Positions 1 to 7,727 of a DNA stretch of 41,364 bases are shown here, in pieces. The DNA comes from a virus. A program made the translations under genes and the position numbers. The DNA lies in IMG/VR virus record IMGVR_UViG_3300030331_003482, positions 1 to 41,364 of that record, one strand, 5' to 3'. The first letter of the stretch is position 1, and every line of letters begins with the position of its first letter. Under the pieces are notes generated by a model. The model worked only from the letters and a program-made list of their open reading frames with translations, did no database searches and was not told the DNA's origin.

Positions 1-1
1 T

Positions 2-676
2 AATGGAACTGATGTGGGTAAATTTAAAGTTGCTAGTGCAGGTGTAAACCACGCTGTTCAAATAGGTAGTATTAGTAATAACGAAGTGCAATTTCACACT
101 AACAATAGTGAAAAAATGCGTATTACGTCAGCAGGAAACGTAGGAATAAACATAACAAATCCAGGTCAAAAACTTACTGTTAGTAGCGATGGTAGCGGTA
201 CTTCAGATGTAGTTAGAATTAATCATGGTAATGGTAGTCACACTGGCTATGGGTTAAGTATTAGATCAGGAAATACAGGTAATGCACTGCATATTGACGG
301 GACATCTGGTAGTGGTTTTGCAACAATAACATCAGCTTATAATTCAAATCCTTCGCTTCAAATATCTGGTGATGTTGTTGCTTTTGCTTCTTCTGATAAA
401 AGATTTAAAGATAACTTAGAAGTTATTAAAAATCCTATAGATAAATTACAACATTTAAATGGATATACTTTTGAATGGAATAACAAGCAAGATGTTTACA
501 AAGGAAAAGATTATGGAGTTGTTGCTCAAGAAGTAGAAAAAGTAGCTCCTGAGTTAGTAAACACTAGGTTCGATGGTTATAAAGCCGTTAAATACGAAAA
601 ATTAGTACCCTTATTAATTGAGAGTATAAAAGAATTAAAGCTTGAAATAGAAGAACTTAAAAAACAAATAAAATAA
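2..676 (+). CDS. Tail spike/fibre C-terminus with S74 intramolecular chaperone (5' partial)
   Basis: The reading frame is open to the left edge, so the gene begins outside the window; a GTG at 14 is in frame but need not be the start. The first ~120 visible residues are Gly/Ser/Asn-rich beta-repeat sequence typical of fibre shafts. The last ~95 residues match the peptidase S74 (endosialidase chaperone) domain: an SDKRFK stretch begins near base 392, with Ser and Lys five residues apart as in the autoproteolytic dyad, followed by a GYTFEW strand, a GVVAQEVEKVAPE helix and a C-terminal Lys/Glu coiled coil. In known S74 proteins this domain trimerises the spike and then cleaves itself off. The stop overlaps the next ATG (TAATG). 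It is probably the receptor-binding or depolymerising tail protein; the enzymatic part is not visible. Confidence 0.85.
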   Translation, partial: NGTDVGKFKVASAGVNHAVQIGSISNNEVQFHTNNSEKMRITSAGNVGINITNPGQKLTVSSDGSGTSDVVRINHGNGSHTGYGLSIRSGNTGNALHIDGTSGSGFATITSAYNSNPSLQISGDVVAFASSDKRFKDNLEVIKNPIDKLQHLNGYTFEWNNKQDVYKGKDYGVVAQEVEKVAPELVNTRFDGYKAVKYEKLVPLLIESIKELKLEIEELKKQIK

Positions 677-1290
677 TGACCTTACCAGCATCAGGATCTT
701 TATCAATTGGCGCTATAAATGTAGAGATGGGTAGAACTAATACCACACAAAATACAAGTTTATCACAATTGTCTGATGGAACTCATGGAACTATAAATGT
801 AGCTAATTTAAATGAAAATAAACCAGATGCATCTCTACCTCATGTTATGAGCGAGTTTCATAAGTATGAACATGTTGTTACTGTAAACGCAGTACCTGGA
901 TCTTTTAGTCAATTTTCTAGTAGTTCTCACAGTAGCGCAGGAACTATTACTGTTACTCATGCAGAACACTCTACTTTTTATGTTTCTTCAAAACCTAGTT
1001 GGGTTACTATAACTTCAGGAAACTTTGGAAGTAGTTTAAAAGATACTGGAGATGGTAACGTAACATTTAACGTGTCTGCTAATAGCGGTAGCGCAAGAAG
1101 TGGAAACATAGTAATAACTTATGACGTAGGCACAACAGGTGGAGGTTTAGGTGATGCAAACACTACAACTACAAGATCTGTTTCTGTTAGTCAAGCTGGA
1201 ACTTCTAGTGGAGGTGGTGGTAACCAAGGCGGTGGACCAGGCGGTGGTGGAGGTATACCACCAGGTGGTGGTGGAGGAGAAGCACCATAA
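676..1290 (+). CDS. Tail-associated protein with BACON-like domain and Gly-rich tail
   Basis: 204 residues. The N-terminus (LPASGSLSIGAINVEMG) resembles an opening seen in many marine phage structural proteins. Residues ~65-175 form a beta-sandwich with the BACON pattern: PSWVTIT near 104, then an SANSGSARSGNIVIT strand pair and a closing VSVSQAG. BACON domains are known mainly from Bacteroidota and their phages, including crAss-like phages, and are thought to bind glycans or mucin. The last ~30 residues are almost only Gly, Pro and a few charged residues, which would be a flexible tail. It overlaps the spike gene by one base, so the two are probably co-translated and may form one adhesion apparatus. 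The BACON call is by eye. Confidence 0.6.
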   Translation: MTLPASGSLSIGAINVEMGRTNTTQNTSLSQLSDGTHGTINVANLNENKPDASLPHVMSEFHKYEHVVTVNAVPGSFSQFSSSSHSSAGTITVTHAEHSTFYVSSKPSWVTITSGNFGSSLKDTGDGNVTFNVSANSGSARSGNIVITYDVGTTGGGLGDANTTTTRSVSVSQAGTSSGGGGNQGGGPGGGGGIPPGGGGGEAP

Positions 1291-1331
1291 GAAATTTAAA
1301 ATAACAGTAAATACTGTAATTATAATTACAT

Positions 1332-1349
1332 GCGGTAAAACCGCTTTAT
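1332..1349 (+). terminator. Putative short terminator after tail genes
   Basis: GCGGT (1332-1336), loop AAA and ACCGC (1340-1344) form a five-pair GC stem, followed directly by TTTATAA. It lies in the 96-base gap after the BACON-like gene. The stem is short and the U-tract broken, so it would be a weak terminator. Confidence 0.45.
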
Positions 1350-1386
1350 AAATATAAAATTTGTTTAACCTTTAAATTTAAATAAC

Positions 1387-1758
1387 ATGGCATTAAAAGG
1401 AGCTTATGATTACAAAGGTATCGCTATAAGTGATGCGTATGTAAAAATATCAAACGTAAATTGGAGCTGCAATCAAAGTTCTGAACAATACGTAAAGACA
1501 GCGGCTGTGTTCAATTCTGATGGTACAATTAAAACCCCTGAAGTAACTGATACTAGATGGGTACAAAATACTTTTGGAAATTGGCATGCAAATGTTTATA
1601 AAGATAAAGCAGCTAGAGATGCAAATCCTAACGAACATATCTGCTCAATTAGCGGATCTTTTGATATGGACTTGAAAGACAGCGCTAAAAATCCTGTAAA
1701 ACAGGCTTACGTTGCAGTAAAAGCAATGGATCTTTATAAAGATATGACAGACGCGTAG
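1387..1758 (+). CDS. Small virion-type protein of unknown function
   Basis: 123 residues, not recognised as a named family. It starts with MALKGAYDYKGIAISDAYVKI and is rich in alternating beta-strand sequence. It has no signal peptide or membrane segment and only two Cys (near 28 and 86). The look is of a small beta-sandwich decoration, tail-tip or neck protein that takes part in virion assembly. It sits alone between two hairpin-containing gaps, with an A/T leader (TTTAAATTTAAATAAC) and no Shine-Dalgarno box, so it may be expressed separately from its neighbours. Function is inferred only from position among late genes. Confidence 0.6.
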   Translation: MALKGAYDYKGIAISDAYVKISNVNWSCNQSSEQYVKTAAVFNSDGTIKTPEVTDTRWVQNTFGNWHANVYKDKAARDANPNEHICSISGSFDMDLKDSAKNPVKQAYVAVKAMDLYKDMTDA

Positions 1759-1808
1759 TAGCTATGAAAATAGCTATTTAATATTATTATATTGTATGTA
1801 ATAATATT
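1759..1808 (+). terminator. Two consecutive hairpins, possible terminator or mRNA end structure
   Basis: Immediately after the TAG stop, TAGCTAT (1759-1765), a GAAA tetraloop and ATAGCTA (1770-1776) form a perfect seven-pair hairpin with a GNRA loop, followed by TTTA. A second perfect ten-pair inverted repeat follows: AATATTATTA (1780-1789) and TAATAATATT (1799-1808), ending in TATAAAATTTT. The stems are AT-rich, so termination would be weak; the structures might instead stabilise transcript ends. Confidence 0.4.
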
Positions 1809-1842
1809 ATTATAAAATTTTAACACTTTAATAAAATAAATT

Positions 1843-2115
1843 ATGAATAAAGAAGTAAAAAAAATATCTGAGGAGCAGTTAACAGAGCTTCAAGGACACG
1901 TTAATAAAATTAACCAAGCGCAATTACAGCTTGGTGGCTTAGAATCTCAAAAACATAATTTACTACACGCTGTAGTAAAAATGCAGACTGAGTTAACTGA
2001 GCTTCAAGGTAAATTAGAGGAAGAATATGGTAAAGTAAGTATTAATATACAAGACGGAACTATTGCAGAAATTCCTGAAGAAAACGTGGAAAATGAAGCT
2101 AATAAGGAAAATTAG
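1843..2115 (+). CDS. Small coiled-coil protein, unknown function
   Basis: 90 residues. Residues ~5-70 are a continuous heptad-like helix rich in Leu, Gln, Glu and Lys, with the phrase TELQG occurring twice (near 14 and 51), which suggests internal duplication. The C-terminus is acidic. No membrane segment or signal peptide. The leader has no Shine-Dalgarno box (AAAATAAATT before ATG). It begins a tight cluster (1843-7699) that runs with overlaps into the terminase and portal genes, so a role in head assembly or packaging is possible but unproven. Confidence 0.6.
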   Translation: MNKEVKKISEEQLTELQGHVNKINQAQLQLGGLESQKHNLLHAVVKMQTELTELQGKLEEEYGKVSINIQDGTIAEIPEENVENEANKEN

Positions 2116-2311
2116 TATAGGCAAAGATTATAAAAATGACGCAATGCATTACTCCGTAGGCCAAGAAGTCTACGGAGGGCACGTCATTTGTGATATAGTT
2201 GAAGGCGAAACAAAGTATAGTATTTTTATAGAAAAAAATAAAGATGTTATTCCTTGGAAAGATTTTAACAAAAATATGGCTATATCAGTAGAATATAATC
2301 TTGAATATTAA
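2093..2311 (+). CDS. Small conserved-looking phage protein, unknown function
   Basis: 72 residues from the ATG at 2093; an upstream in-frame ATG at 2063 would add ten residues but lies deeper in the preceding gene. Strong beta-strand content and a compact core (AMHYSVGQEVYGGHVICDIV, then WKDFNKNMAISVEYNLE) suggest a small beta-barrel. From memory, similar proteins with GKDY and WK.FN elements recur next to terminase genes of marine phages; no function is known to me. It overlaps the gene before by 23 bases and shares one base with the next start, which implies translational coupling. Confidence 0.6.
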   Translation: MKLIRKISIGKDYKNDAMHYSVGQEVYGGHVICDIVEGETKYSIFIEKNKDVIPWKDFNKNMAISVEYNLEY

Positions 2312-2856
2312 TGAAAAGTACGTTTTATTTTTTAATAAAACCTAAAGCGAAGCGATATAACAATACTAAGCAAGTTGGTGATAAAGAACTTATTTTAAAT
2401 ACTGAAATATTTTCACATCAATATATTAGTAGACAAGCTATTGTTGTAGGTTTACCTACGCAATTTAATACGCCTATAAATATTGGTGACGAAGTTATTG
2501 TTCATCATAATGTTTTTAGAAGGTGGCATAATGCTAGAGGTGAAGAAAAAAATAGTAGCAGTTATATAAATGAAAATTTATATAAGGTTGATGATATGCA
2601 ATTATACGCATATAAAAATAACAACACTTGGAAAGCTCTTCCAGGTTATACTTTTGTAAAACCTATAGAAAATGGTGTAGGTGAAGTACAATACTCTGAT
2701 GTTTACAAACAAGGTGATATAGTTAGTTATTTACCTGTAGGTGAATATGAGTTTATGATTGATGATCAAAAACTATACAGAGTAAAAACAAATTTTATTA
2801 CAATTAAATATGAATACAAACCAGAAAAAAAAGAGCATAATAGAAGCTGGGTATAA
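2311..2856 (+). CDS. GroES-like co-chaperonin candidate with two barrel halves
   Basis: 181 residues. The opening FYFLIKPKAKR fits the first strand of GroES. Two segments then each show the GroES order of a turn, G-D-x-V, a variable loop, and a final strand pair: residues ~45-107 (IGDEVIVHHNVFRR, later ENLYKVDDMQLYAY) and ~125-172 (QGDIVSYLPVGEYEF, later DDQKLYRVKTNFITIKYEY). GroES and T4 gp31 cap GroEL and help fold capsid protein, which would fit a gene just upstream of the terminase, portal and capsid genes. The protein is nearly twice the length of GroES (~97 residues), so it may hold two fused barrels. The assignment rests on pattern only; an unrelated small-barrel virion protein is the alternative. 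Confidence 0.45.
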   Translation: MKSTFYFLIKPKAKRYNNTKQVGDKELILNTEIFSHQYISRQAIVVGLPTQFNTPINIGDEVIVHHNVFRRWHNARGEEKNSSSYINENLYKVDDMQLYAYKNNNTWKALPGYTFVKPIENGVGEVQYSDVYKQGDIVSYLPVGEYEFMIDDQKLYRVKTNFITIKYEYKPEKKEHNRSWV

Positions 2857-3085
2857 AGCAGTTGATGAATTGATCAAAGTGGCAAAAGAGAAAATCGTCG
2901 ATTCTGATGACGATGTTTCTGCTGATAGACTTAAAAATGCTGCAGCAACAAAAAAATTAGCTATATTTGATGCTTTTGAAATACTTAATCGTATAGAAGA
3001 AGAAAAAAATATATTAGAAGATAAACCAAAAGAAGAAAGTAAACCTAAATCTTTTGGTGGTTTTGCAGAAAGAAGATCTAAGTAA
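2810..3085 (+). CDS. Candidate small terminase subunit
   Basis: 91 residues, mostly helical and highly charged, with a central helix rich in Ala, Lys and Glu (AAATKKLAIFDAFEILNRIEEEK) and a Pro/Lys/Arg tail. It overlaps the GroES-like gene by 47 bases and shares one base with the TerL start, the usual place for a DNA-recognising small terminase. Small terminases diverge fast, so the call comes from position, size and helical content. No clear helix-turn-helix is visible near the N-terminus. Confidence 0.45.
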   Translation: MNTNQKKKSIIEAGYKAVDELIKVAKEKIVDSDDDVSADRLKNAAATKKLAIFDAFEILNRIEEEKNILEDKPKEESKPKSFGGFAERRSK

Positions 3086-5289
3086 TGTACGAACAAAGCT
3101 TATATAAAATAATAGAACCTATAAGGGCTAATACAATTAAACGTCTCAATAAAAGTAAAAAATGGGAATATGGTTATAACAAAGAACATGATGTTGTTGT
3201 TATATCTAAAGATGGTACTATAGGTGAAATATATAATATACAAAATCTTAAAATAGCATTACCAAAACAACCTAAAAAAGTTCACAGGTTTAATAGTGAC
3301 AAATGGGAAGTAACTCAATATCCAAAAGCTCTTGAAAGAATCAAGACTATATTTGATTGGAGAGATTATCCTAATAGTTTTAAAGATAAGTATATTGATT
3401 ATATTGAAAATGAATTTAGAAGAAGAGAAAGAGGTTTCTGGTTTTATAACAAAAACACTCCTTGTTATATTACTGGTACTCATTACATGTACCTCCAATG
3501 GTCAAAAATTGACGTCGGACACCCTGATTTCAGAGAAGCAAATAGATTATTCTACATTTTTTGGGAGGCCTGCAAAGCGGACCAGAGAAGTTATGGAATG
3601 TGCTATCTCAAAAATAGACGCTCAGGCTTTTCTTTTATGGCATCGGGGGAAACAGTTAACAGTGCCACAATATCTTCCGATTCACGCTTTGGGATACTGT
3701 CCAAATCTGGTCCCGATGCGAAGAAAATGTTCACGGATAAAGTTGTCCCAATTTCAGTTAACTATCCATTCTTCTTCAAACCTATCCAAGACGGTATGGA
3801 TCGACCTAAGACAGAACTGGCGTACAGAGTACCAGCATCTAAACTTACCAGAAAAAACATTACCACCTCTTCCAGTGATAAACCAGAAGAGCTCACAGGG
3901 CTCGATACAACTATCGACTGGAAAAATACCGGTGATAATTCGTATGACGGAGAAAAACTCAAACTCCTCGTCCATGACGAATCAGGCAAGTGGGAAAGGC
4001 CAAACAACATCCTCAACAACTGGAGGGTCACAAAGACAACATTAAGGTTAGGTAGTAGAGTTATAGGTAAGTGTATGATGGGATCAACATCAAACGCTTT
4101 AGATAAAGGTGGTGACAATTTTAAGAAATTATATTATGACTCAGACGTCACAAAAAGAAATCGCAATGGACAGACTAGCTCGGGATTATATAGTTTGTTC
4201 ATACCTATGGAATGGAACTACGAAGGATTCATTGATGCTTATGGTATACCTGTATTCGATACGCCAGAGCAAGAAGTTGAAGGACCGTACGGTGATTTTA
4301 TAGACGTTGGTGTTATAGATCACTGGCAAAATGAAGCAGACGGTTTAAAAAACGATCAAGATGCTTTAAATGAATTTTATAGACAGTTTCCAAGAACTGA
4401 AGAACACGCTTTCAGAGATGAAACTAAAAATAGTATATTTAATTTAGCTAGAATATACGAGCAAATAGATTATAATGATTATAATAAAAAACCTATAAAA
4501 GGTAATTTTCAATGGAAAGATGGTGTTAAAGACACACAGGTTGTTTTCTCACCAGATTTAAGTAACGGAAGATTTAATATATCATGGGTACCACCATTAG
4601 ATTTACAAAATAAATATGTTGTAAAAAATGGTTTGAAATATCCTGGTAATGAACACATAGGTGCTCTTGGTTGTGATAGTTACGATATATCAGGAACTGT
4701 TGATAAAAAAGGATCAAAAGGTTCTTTACATGGTTTAACTAAGTTTAGCATGGAAGATGCTCCACCTAATAAATTTTTTTTAGAATATATAGCTAGACCA
4801 CAAACAGCAGAAATATTTTTTGAAGATGTATTAATGGCTTGCGTATTTTATGGTATGCCAATATTAGCAGAAAATAATAAACCAAGATTATTATACTATT
4901 TAAAACGTAGAGGATATAGAGGTTACTCTATGAACAGACCAGATAAAATATGGAATAAGTTATCTGTGACTGAAAAAGAAATAGGTGGTATACCTAACTC
5001 AAGTGAAGATATAAAACAAGCTCATGCTGCGGCTATTGAAAGTTATATCTCACAACACGTTGGTGAGTCTGACAAAATACCATTTAATAGCACTTTAAAT
5101 GATTGGTCTAAATTTGACATTAATAATAGAACAAAGTTTGATGCTACTATTAGTTCAGGTTTAGCTATTATGGCTTGTAACAGACATTTATATACACCAA
5201 AACAAGAGAGATCAACTACAACAATAAATTTTGGTTTCTCAAAATATAACAATAAAGGAACAGTATCAAAAATAATAAATAATGATTAA
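3085..5289 (+). CDS. terL: Terminase large subunit (packaging ATPase/nuclease)
   Basis: 734 residues. The ATPase domain shows a Walker A variant KNRRSGFS (176-183, Phe where classical P-loops have Lys, as in some other large terminases), Walker B LLVHDE (294-299, catalytic Glu299) and a coupling motif GSTSN (333-337). The C-terminal half should be the RNase H-fold nuclease; Asp531 in IGALGCDSYD is a good candidate for its first acidic ligand. The protein translocates DNA into the prohead through the portal and cuts it. It overlaps the portal start by eight bases. Bases ~3482-4030, which encode the ATPase core, differ sharply in GC content and codon use from the rest of the gene; see the separate entry. 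Confidence 0.93.
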   Translation: MYEQSLYKIIEPIRANTIKRLNKSKKWEYGYNKEHDVVVISKDGTIGEIYNIQNLKIALPKQPKKVHRFNSDKWEVTQYPKALERIKTIFDWRDYPNSFKDKYIDYIENEFRRRERGFWFYNKNTPCYITGTHYMYLQWSKIDVGHPDFREANRLFYIFWEACKADQRSYGMCYLKNRRSGFSFMASGETVNSATISSDSRFGILSKSGPDAKKMFTDKVVPISVNYPFFFKPIQDGMDRPKTELAYRVPASKLTRKNITTSSSDKPEELTGLDTTIDWKNTGDNSYDGEKLKLLVHDESGKWERPNNILNNWRVTKTTLRLGSRVIGKCMMGSTSNALDKGGDNFKKLYYDSDVTKRNRNGQTSSGLYSLFIPMEWNYEGFIDAYGIPVFDTPEQEVEGPYGDFIDVGVIDHWQNEADGLKNDQDALNEFYRQFPRTEEHAFRDETKNSIFNLARIYEQIDYNDYNKKPIKGNFQWKDGVKDTQVVFSPDLSNGRFNISWVPPLDLQNKYVVKNGLKYPGNEHIGALGCDSYDISGTVDKKGSKGSLHGLTKFSMEDAPPNKFFLEYIARPQTAEIFFEDVLMACVFYGMPILAENNKPRLLYYLKRRGYRGYSMNRPDKIWNKLSVTEKEIGGIPNSSEDIKQAHAAAIESYISQHVGESDKIPFNSTLNDWSKFDINNRTKFDATISSGLAIMACNRHLYTPKQERSTTTINFGFSKYNNKGTVSKIINND
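3482..4030 (+). other. Compositionally foreign patch inside terL
   Basis: GC is about 48-50 percent in hand-counted 60-base rows (3661-3720 and 3961-4020), against about 20 percent in the row 4441-4500 of the same gene. In the patch 11 of 12 leucine codons are CTN and only one is TTA, whereas downstream in the gene TTA dominates. Ile is mostly ATT or ATC instead of ATA. The reading frame is intact across both edges and the encoded segment runs from just before Walker A to Walker B. The simplest reading is homologous recombination with a relative of different base composition. Confidence 0.65.
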
Positions 5290-7699
5290 AACAAAAGGTA
5301 AATCTAGTTTTCCAAGTCAGGCAGTGCCTGATGTAGAAAAATCTAGTTTAGAATATGGCTTGCAAGTTGCAAAGGCTGTAGAGTCCGAGTGGTTTAAGCA
5401 GGATCAAGGTAGATCAAGATACTACGATACAGCAAACCATTTCCATGAATTAAAATTATACGCAAGAGGAGAACAGAGTATACAAAAATATAAAGATGAA
5501 TTATCTATTAATGGTGATTTATCTTATCTTAATTTAGACTGGAAGCCAGTACCTATTATACCTAAATTTGTTGATATTGTTGTTAATGGTATATCAGAAA
5601 GATTATATAAAATAAAAGCATTTTCACAAGATTCTGTAGCAGCTCAAAAAAGAACTGATTATATTGAAGCTATGGTTGAAGATATGCAGTTTAAAACATT
5701 TAAAACAAATGTTCAACAGCAAACAGGTTTAAACACGTTTAATAACGATCCTAATAAATTACCTGAAAATGATGAAGAATTATCAGTGCACATGCAGCTT
5801 GACTATAAACAATCAATTGAAATAGCAGAAGAAGAAGCATTAGACAATGTAATGAATTTAAACAAGTATAGTTTAGTTAAAAAAAGATTAGATTATGATT
5901 TAGCTGTACTTGGTATAGCTTGTGTTAAAAACAGTTTTAATACAGCTGAAGGAATTAAAATAGAATATGTAGATCCTTCAAAGATTGTTTACTCATATAG
6001 TGATTCACCGTACTTTGATGATTTATACTACTTTGGTGAAGTTAGAAGAACAACTATAACAGAATTAAAAAAACAATTTCCTGAAATGACTCAAGAGCAG
6101 GTAGAAGATCTTGAGAAAAAATATACAGATTCAAAATACGATAAATATGTTTATTATCCTGAAGATAGCCAAAATTCAAATTATGTAAATGTATTGTATT
6201 TTGAATATAAAACTTTTCACAATCAAGTATATAAAGTAAAGCAAACTGCTAGTGGTGCAGATAAAGCTTTACAAAAAGATGATACATTTAACCCACCAAA
6301 AGATAATAGAGCTAAATTTGAAAGAGTAGCAAGATCTATAGAGGTTTTATATAGTGGTGTAAAGATATTAGGTCACGATGTTTTATTAGACTGGAAGATG
6401 TGTGAGAATATGACAAGACCAAAATCTGATATTACTAAAGTTGCTATGAGTTATAACTTAGTAGCACCTAGGATGTATAAAGGTAGACCTGAGTCTTTAG
6501 TTAGTAGAATGACAACGTTTGCTGACATGATTCAGTTAACACATTTAAAAATACAACAAGTAATGTCTCGTATGGTACCTGATGGTGTTTATTTAGATGC
6601 TGATGGACTTGCTGAAATAGATTTAGGTAACGGTACTAATTATAATCCACAGGAAGCATTAAATATGTATTTCCAAACTGGTAGTGTTATTGGTAGATCA
6701 ATGACGCAAGACGGTGATTTTAATAATGGTAAAATGCCTATACAAGAATTACAATCAAGTAATGGTCAAGCTAAAATAGGTAGTTTAATAAACGCTTACA
6801 ATTATTATCTACAAATGATAAGAGATGTAACCGGTTTAAATGAAGCAAGAGACGGTAGTAAGCCAAATGAAAAATCATTAGTTGGTTTACAAAAATTAGC
6901 AGCTGCTAATAGTAACACAGCTACAAAACATATTCTTGACGCTGGTATTTATTTAACACTAAAAACAGCTGAAGCTGTATCATTAAGAGTTTCAGATGTA
7001 TTAGAATATTCTAACAGTAGAAATCAATTTATTAATTCATTAGGTAGATTTAATGTTGGTACACTAAACCAAGTTAAAGAGTTACACATACATGATTTTG
7101 GTATATTCTTAGAGTTAGAACCAGACGAAGAAGAAAAACAAAGATTAGAAAACAATATTCAAATGGCGCTGCAACAAAAAGCAATAGAGCTTGAAGATGC
7201 TATTGATATTAGAGAAGTTAAAAATTTAAAACTAGCTAATCAATTGTTAAAACTTAGAAGAAGAAAGAAACAAGAAAGAGATCAAGCAATGCAACAGCAA
7301 AATATTAAAGCTAATGCAGATGCTAATGCTCAATCTTCTCAAGCTGCAGCTCAAGCAGAAGCTCAGAAGCAACAAGTTGTAACTGAAAGTAAAGTACAGC
7401 TAGCACAAATGCAGAATAAACTTGACATCGAAAAGATGGAAAAAGAAGCTCAAATAAAATTTGATTTAATGGAAAAAGAGTTTGAGTTGAACATGAAGCT
7501 TAAAGATGGTGAAAGACAAGTGATTAAAGATAAAGAGAAGTATAAAGAAGATCGTAAAGACGAAAGAACTAGAATACAAGCTACTCAACAGTCTGAATTA
7601 ATCGATCAAAGAAAAAAAGATTTACCAGCTAAAAAGTTTGAGTCTGCCGGCTTTGACAATTTAGGTGGTTTTGACTTGGAACAATTTGATCCAAGATAA
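5282..7699 (+). CDS. Portal protein
   Basis: 805 residues, long for a portal but typical of podovirus-type ones. It lies directly after TerL with an eight-base overlap and directly before the scaffold and capsid genes. A helix-rich core around residues 515-590 (RDVTGLNEARDGSKPNEKS, then LVGLQKLAAANSNTATKHI) matches the crown/stem part of large phage portals. Residues ~635-780 are a long Gln/Ala/Lys/Glu coiled coil, probably the C-terminal barrel reaching into the head. It would form the dodecameric DNA gate at the capsid vertex, binding terminase outside and neck proteins after packaging. No signal or membrane segment. Confidence 0.85.
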   Translation: MIKTKGKSSFPSQAVPDVEKSSLEYGLQVAKAVESEWFKQDQGRSRYYDTANHFHELKLYARGEQSIQKYKDELSINGDLSYLNLDWKPVPIIPKFVDIVVNGISERLYKIKAFSQDSVAAQKRTDYIEAMVEDMQFKTFKTNVQQQTGLNTFNNDPNKLPENDEELSVHMQLDYKQSIEIAEEEALDNVMNLNKYSLVKKRLDYDLAVLGIACVKNSFNTAEGIKIEYVDPSKIVYSYSDSPYFDDLYYFGEVRRTTITELKKQFPEMTQEQVEDLEKKYTDSKYDKYVYYPEDSQNSNYVNVLYFEYKTFHNQVYKVKQTASGADKALQKDDTFNPPKDNRAKFERVARSIEVLYSGVKILGHDVLLDWKMCENMTRPKSDITKVAMSYNLVAPRMYKGRPESLVSRMTTFADMIQLTHLKIQQVMSRMVPDGVYLDADGLAEIDLGNGTNYNPQEALNMYFQTGSVIGRSMTQDGDFNNGKMPIQELQSSNGQAKIGSLINAYNYYLQMIRDVTGLNEARDGSKPNEKSLVGLQKLAAANSNTATKHILDAGIYLTLKTAEAVSLRVSDVLEYSNSRNQFINSLGRFNVGTLNQVKELHIHDFGIFLELEPDEEEKQRLENNIQMALQQKAIELEDAIDIREVKNLKLANQLLKLRRRKKQERDQAMQQQNIKANADANAQSSQAAAQAEAQKQQVVTESKVQLAQMQNKLDIEKMEKEAQIKFDLMEKEFELNMKLKDGERQVIKDKEKYKEDRKDERTRIQATQQSELIDQRKKDLPAKKFESAGFDNLGGFDLEQFDPR

Positions 7700-7712
7700 A
7701 TTTTTATTAATT

Positions 7713-7726
7713 ATATAATATTATAT
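7713..7726 (+). promoter_or_regulatory. AT palindrome just upstream of the scaffold start
   Basis: ATATAATATTATAT is a perfect 14-base palindrome ending one base before the ATG at 7728, in the 28-base gap after the portal gene. A similar TTATTATATTATAT run precedes the ATG at 10442, and a related ATTATTATATT lies upstream of the gene at 1843. It could be a promoter element, an A/T leader that favours initiation without a Shine-Dalgarno box, or simply base composition. Confidence 0.25.
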
Positions 7727-7727
7727 T

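Noticed and set aside
1200-1290. Gly codon-rich tract as a diversity-generating variable region
   Set aside because: No reverse transcriptase gene and no template repeat were seen; the tract is a simple low-complexity tail.
3332-4045. Long open frame (237 codons) in another frame within terL, and a 118-codon one on the opposite strand
   Set aside because: They coincide with the GC-rich island, where stop codons are rarer by composition; the TerL frame holds the Walker motifs, and the alternatives give no recognisable domain.
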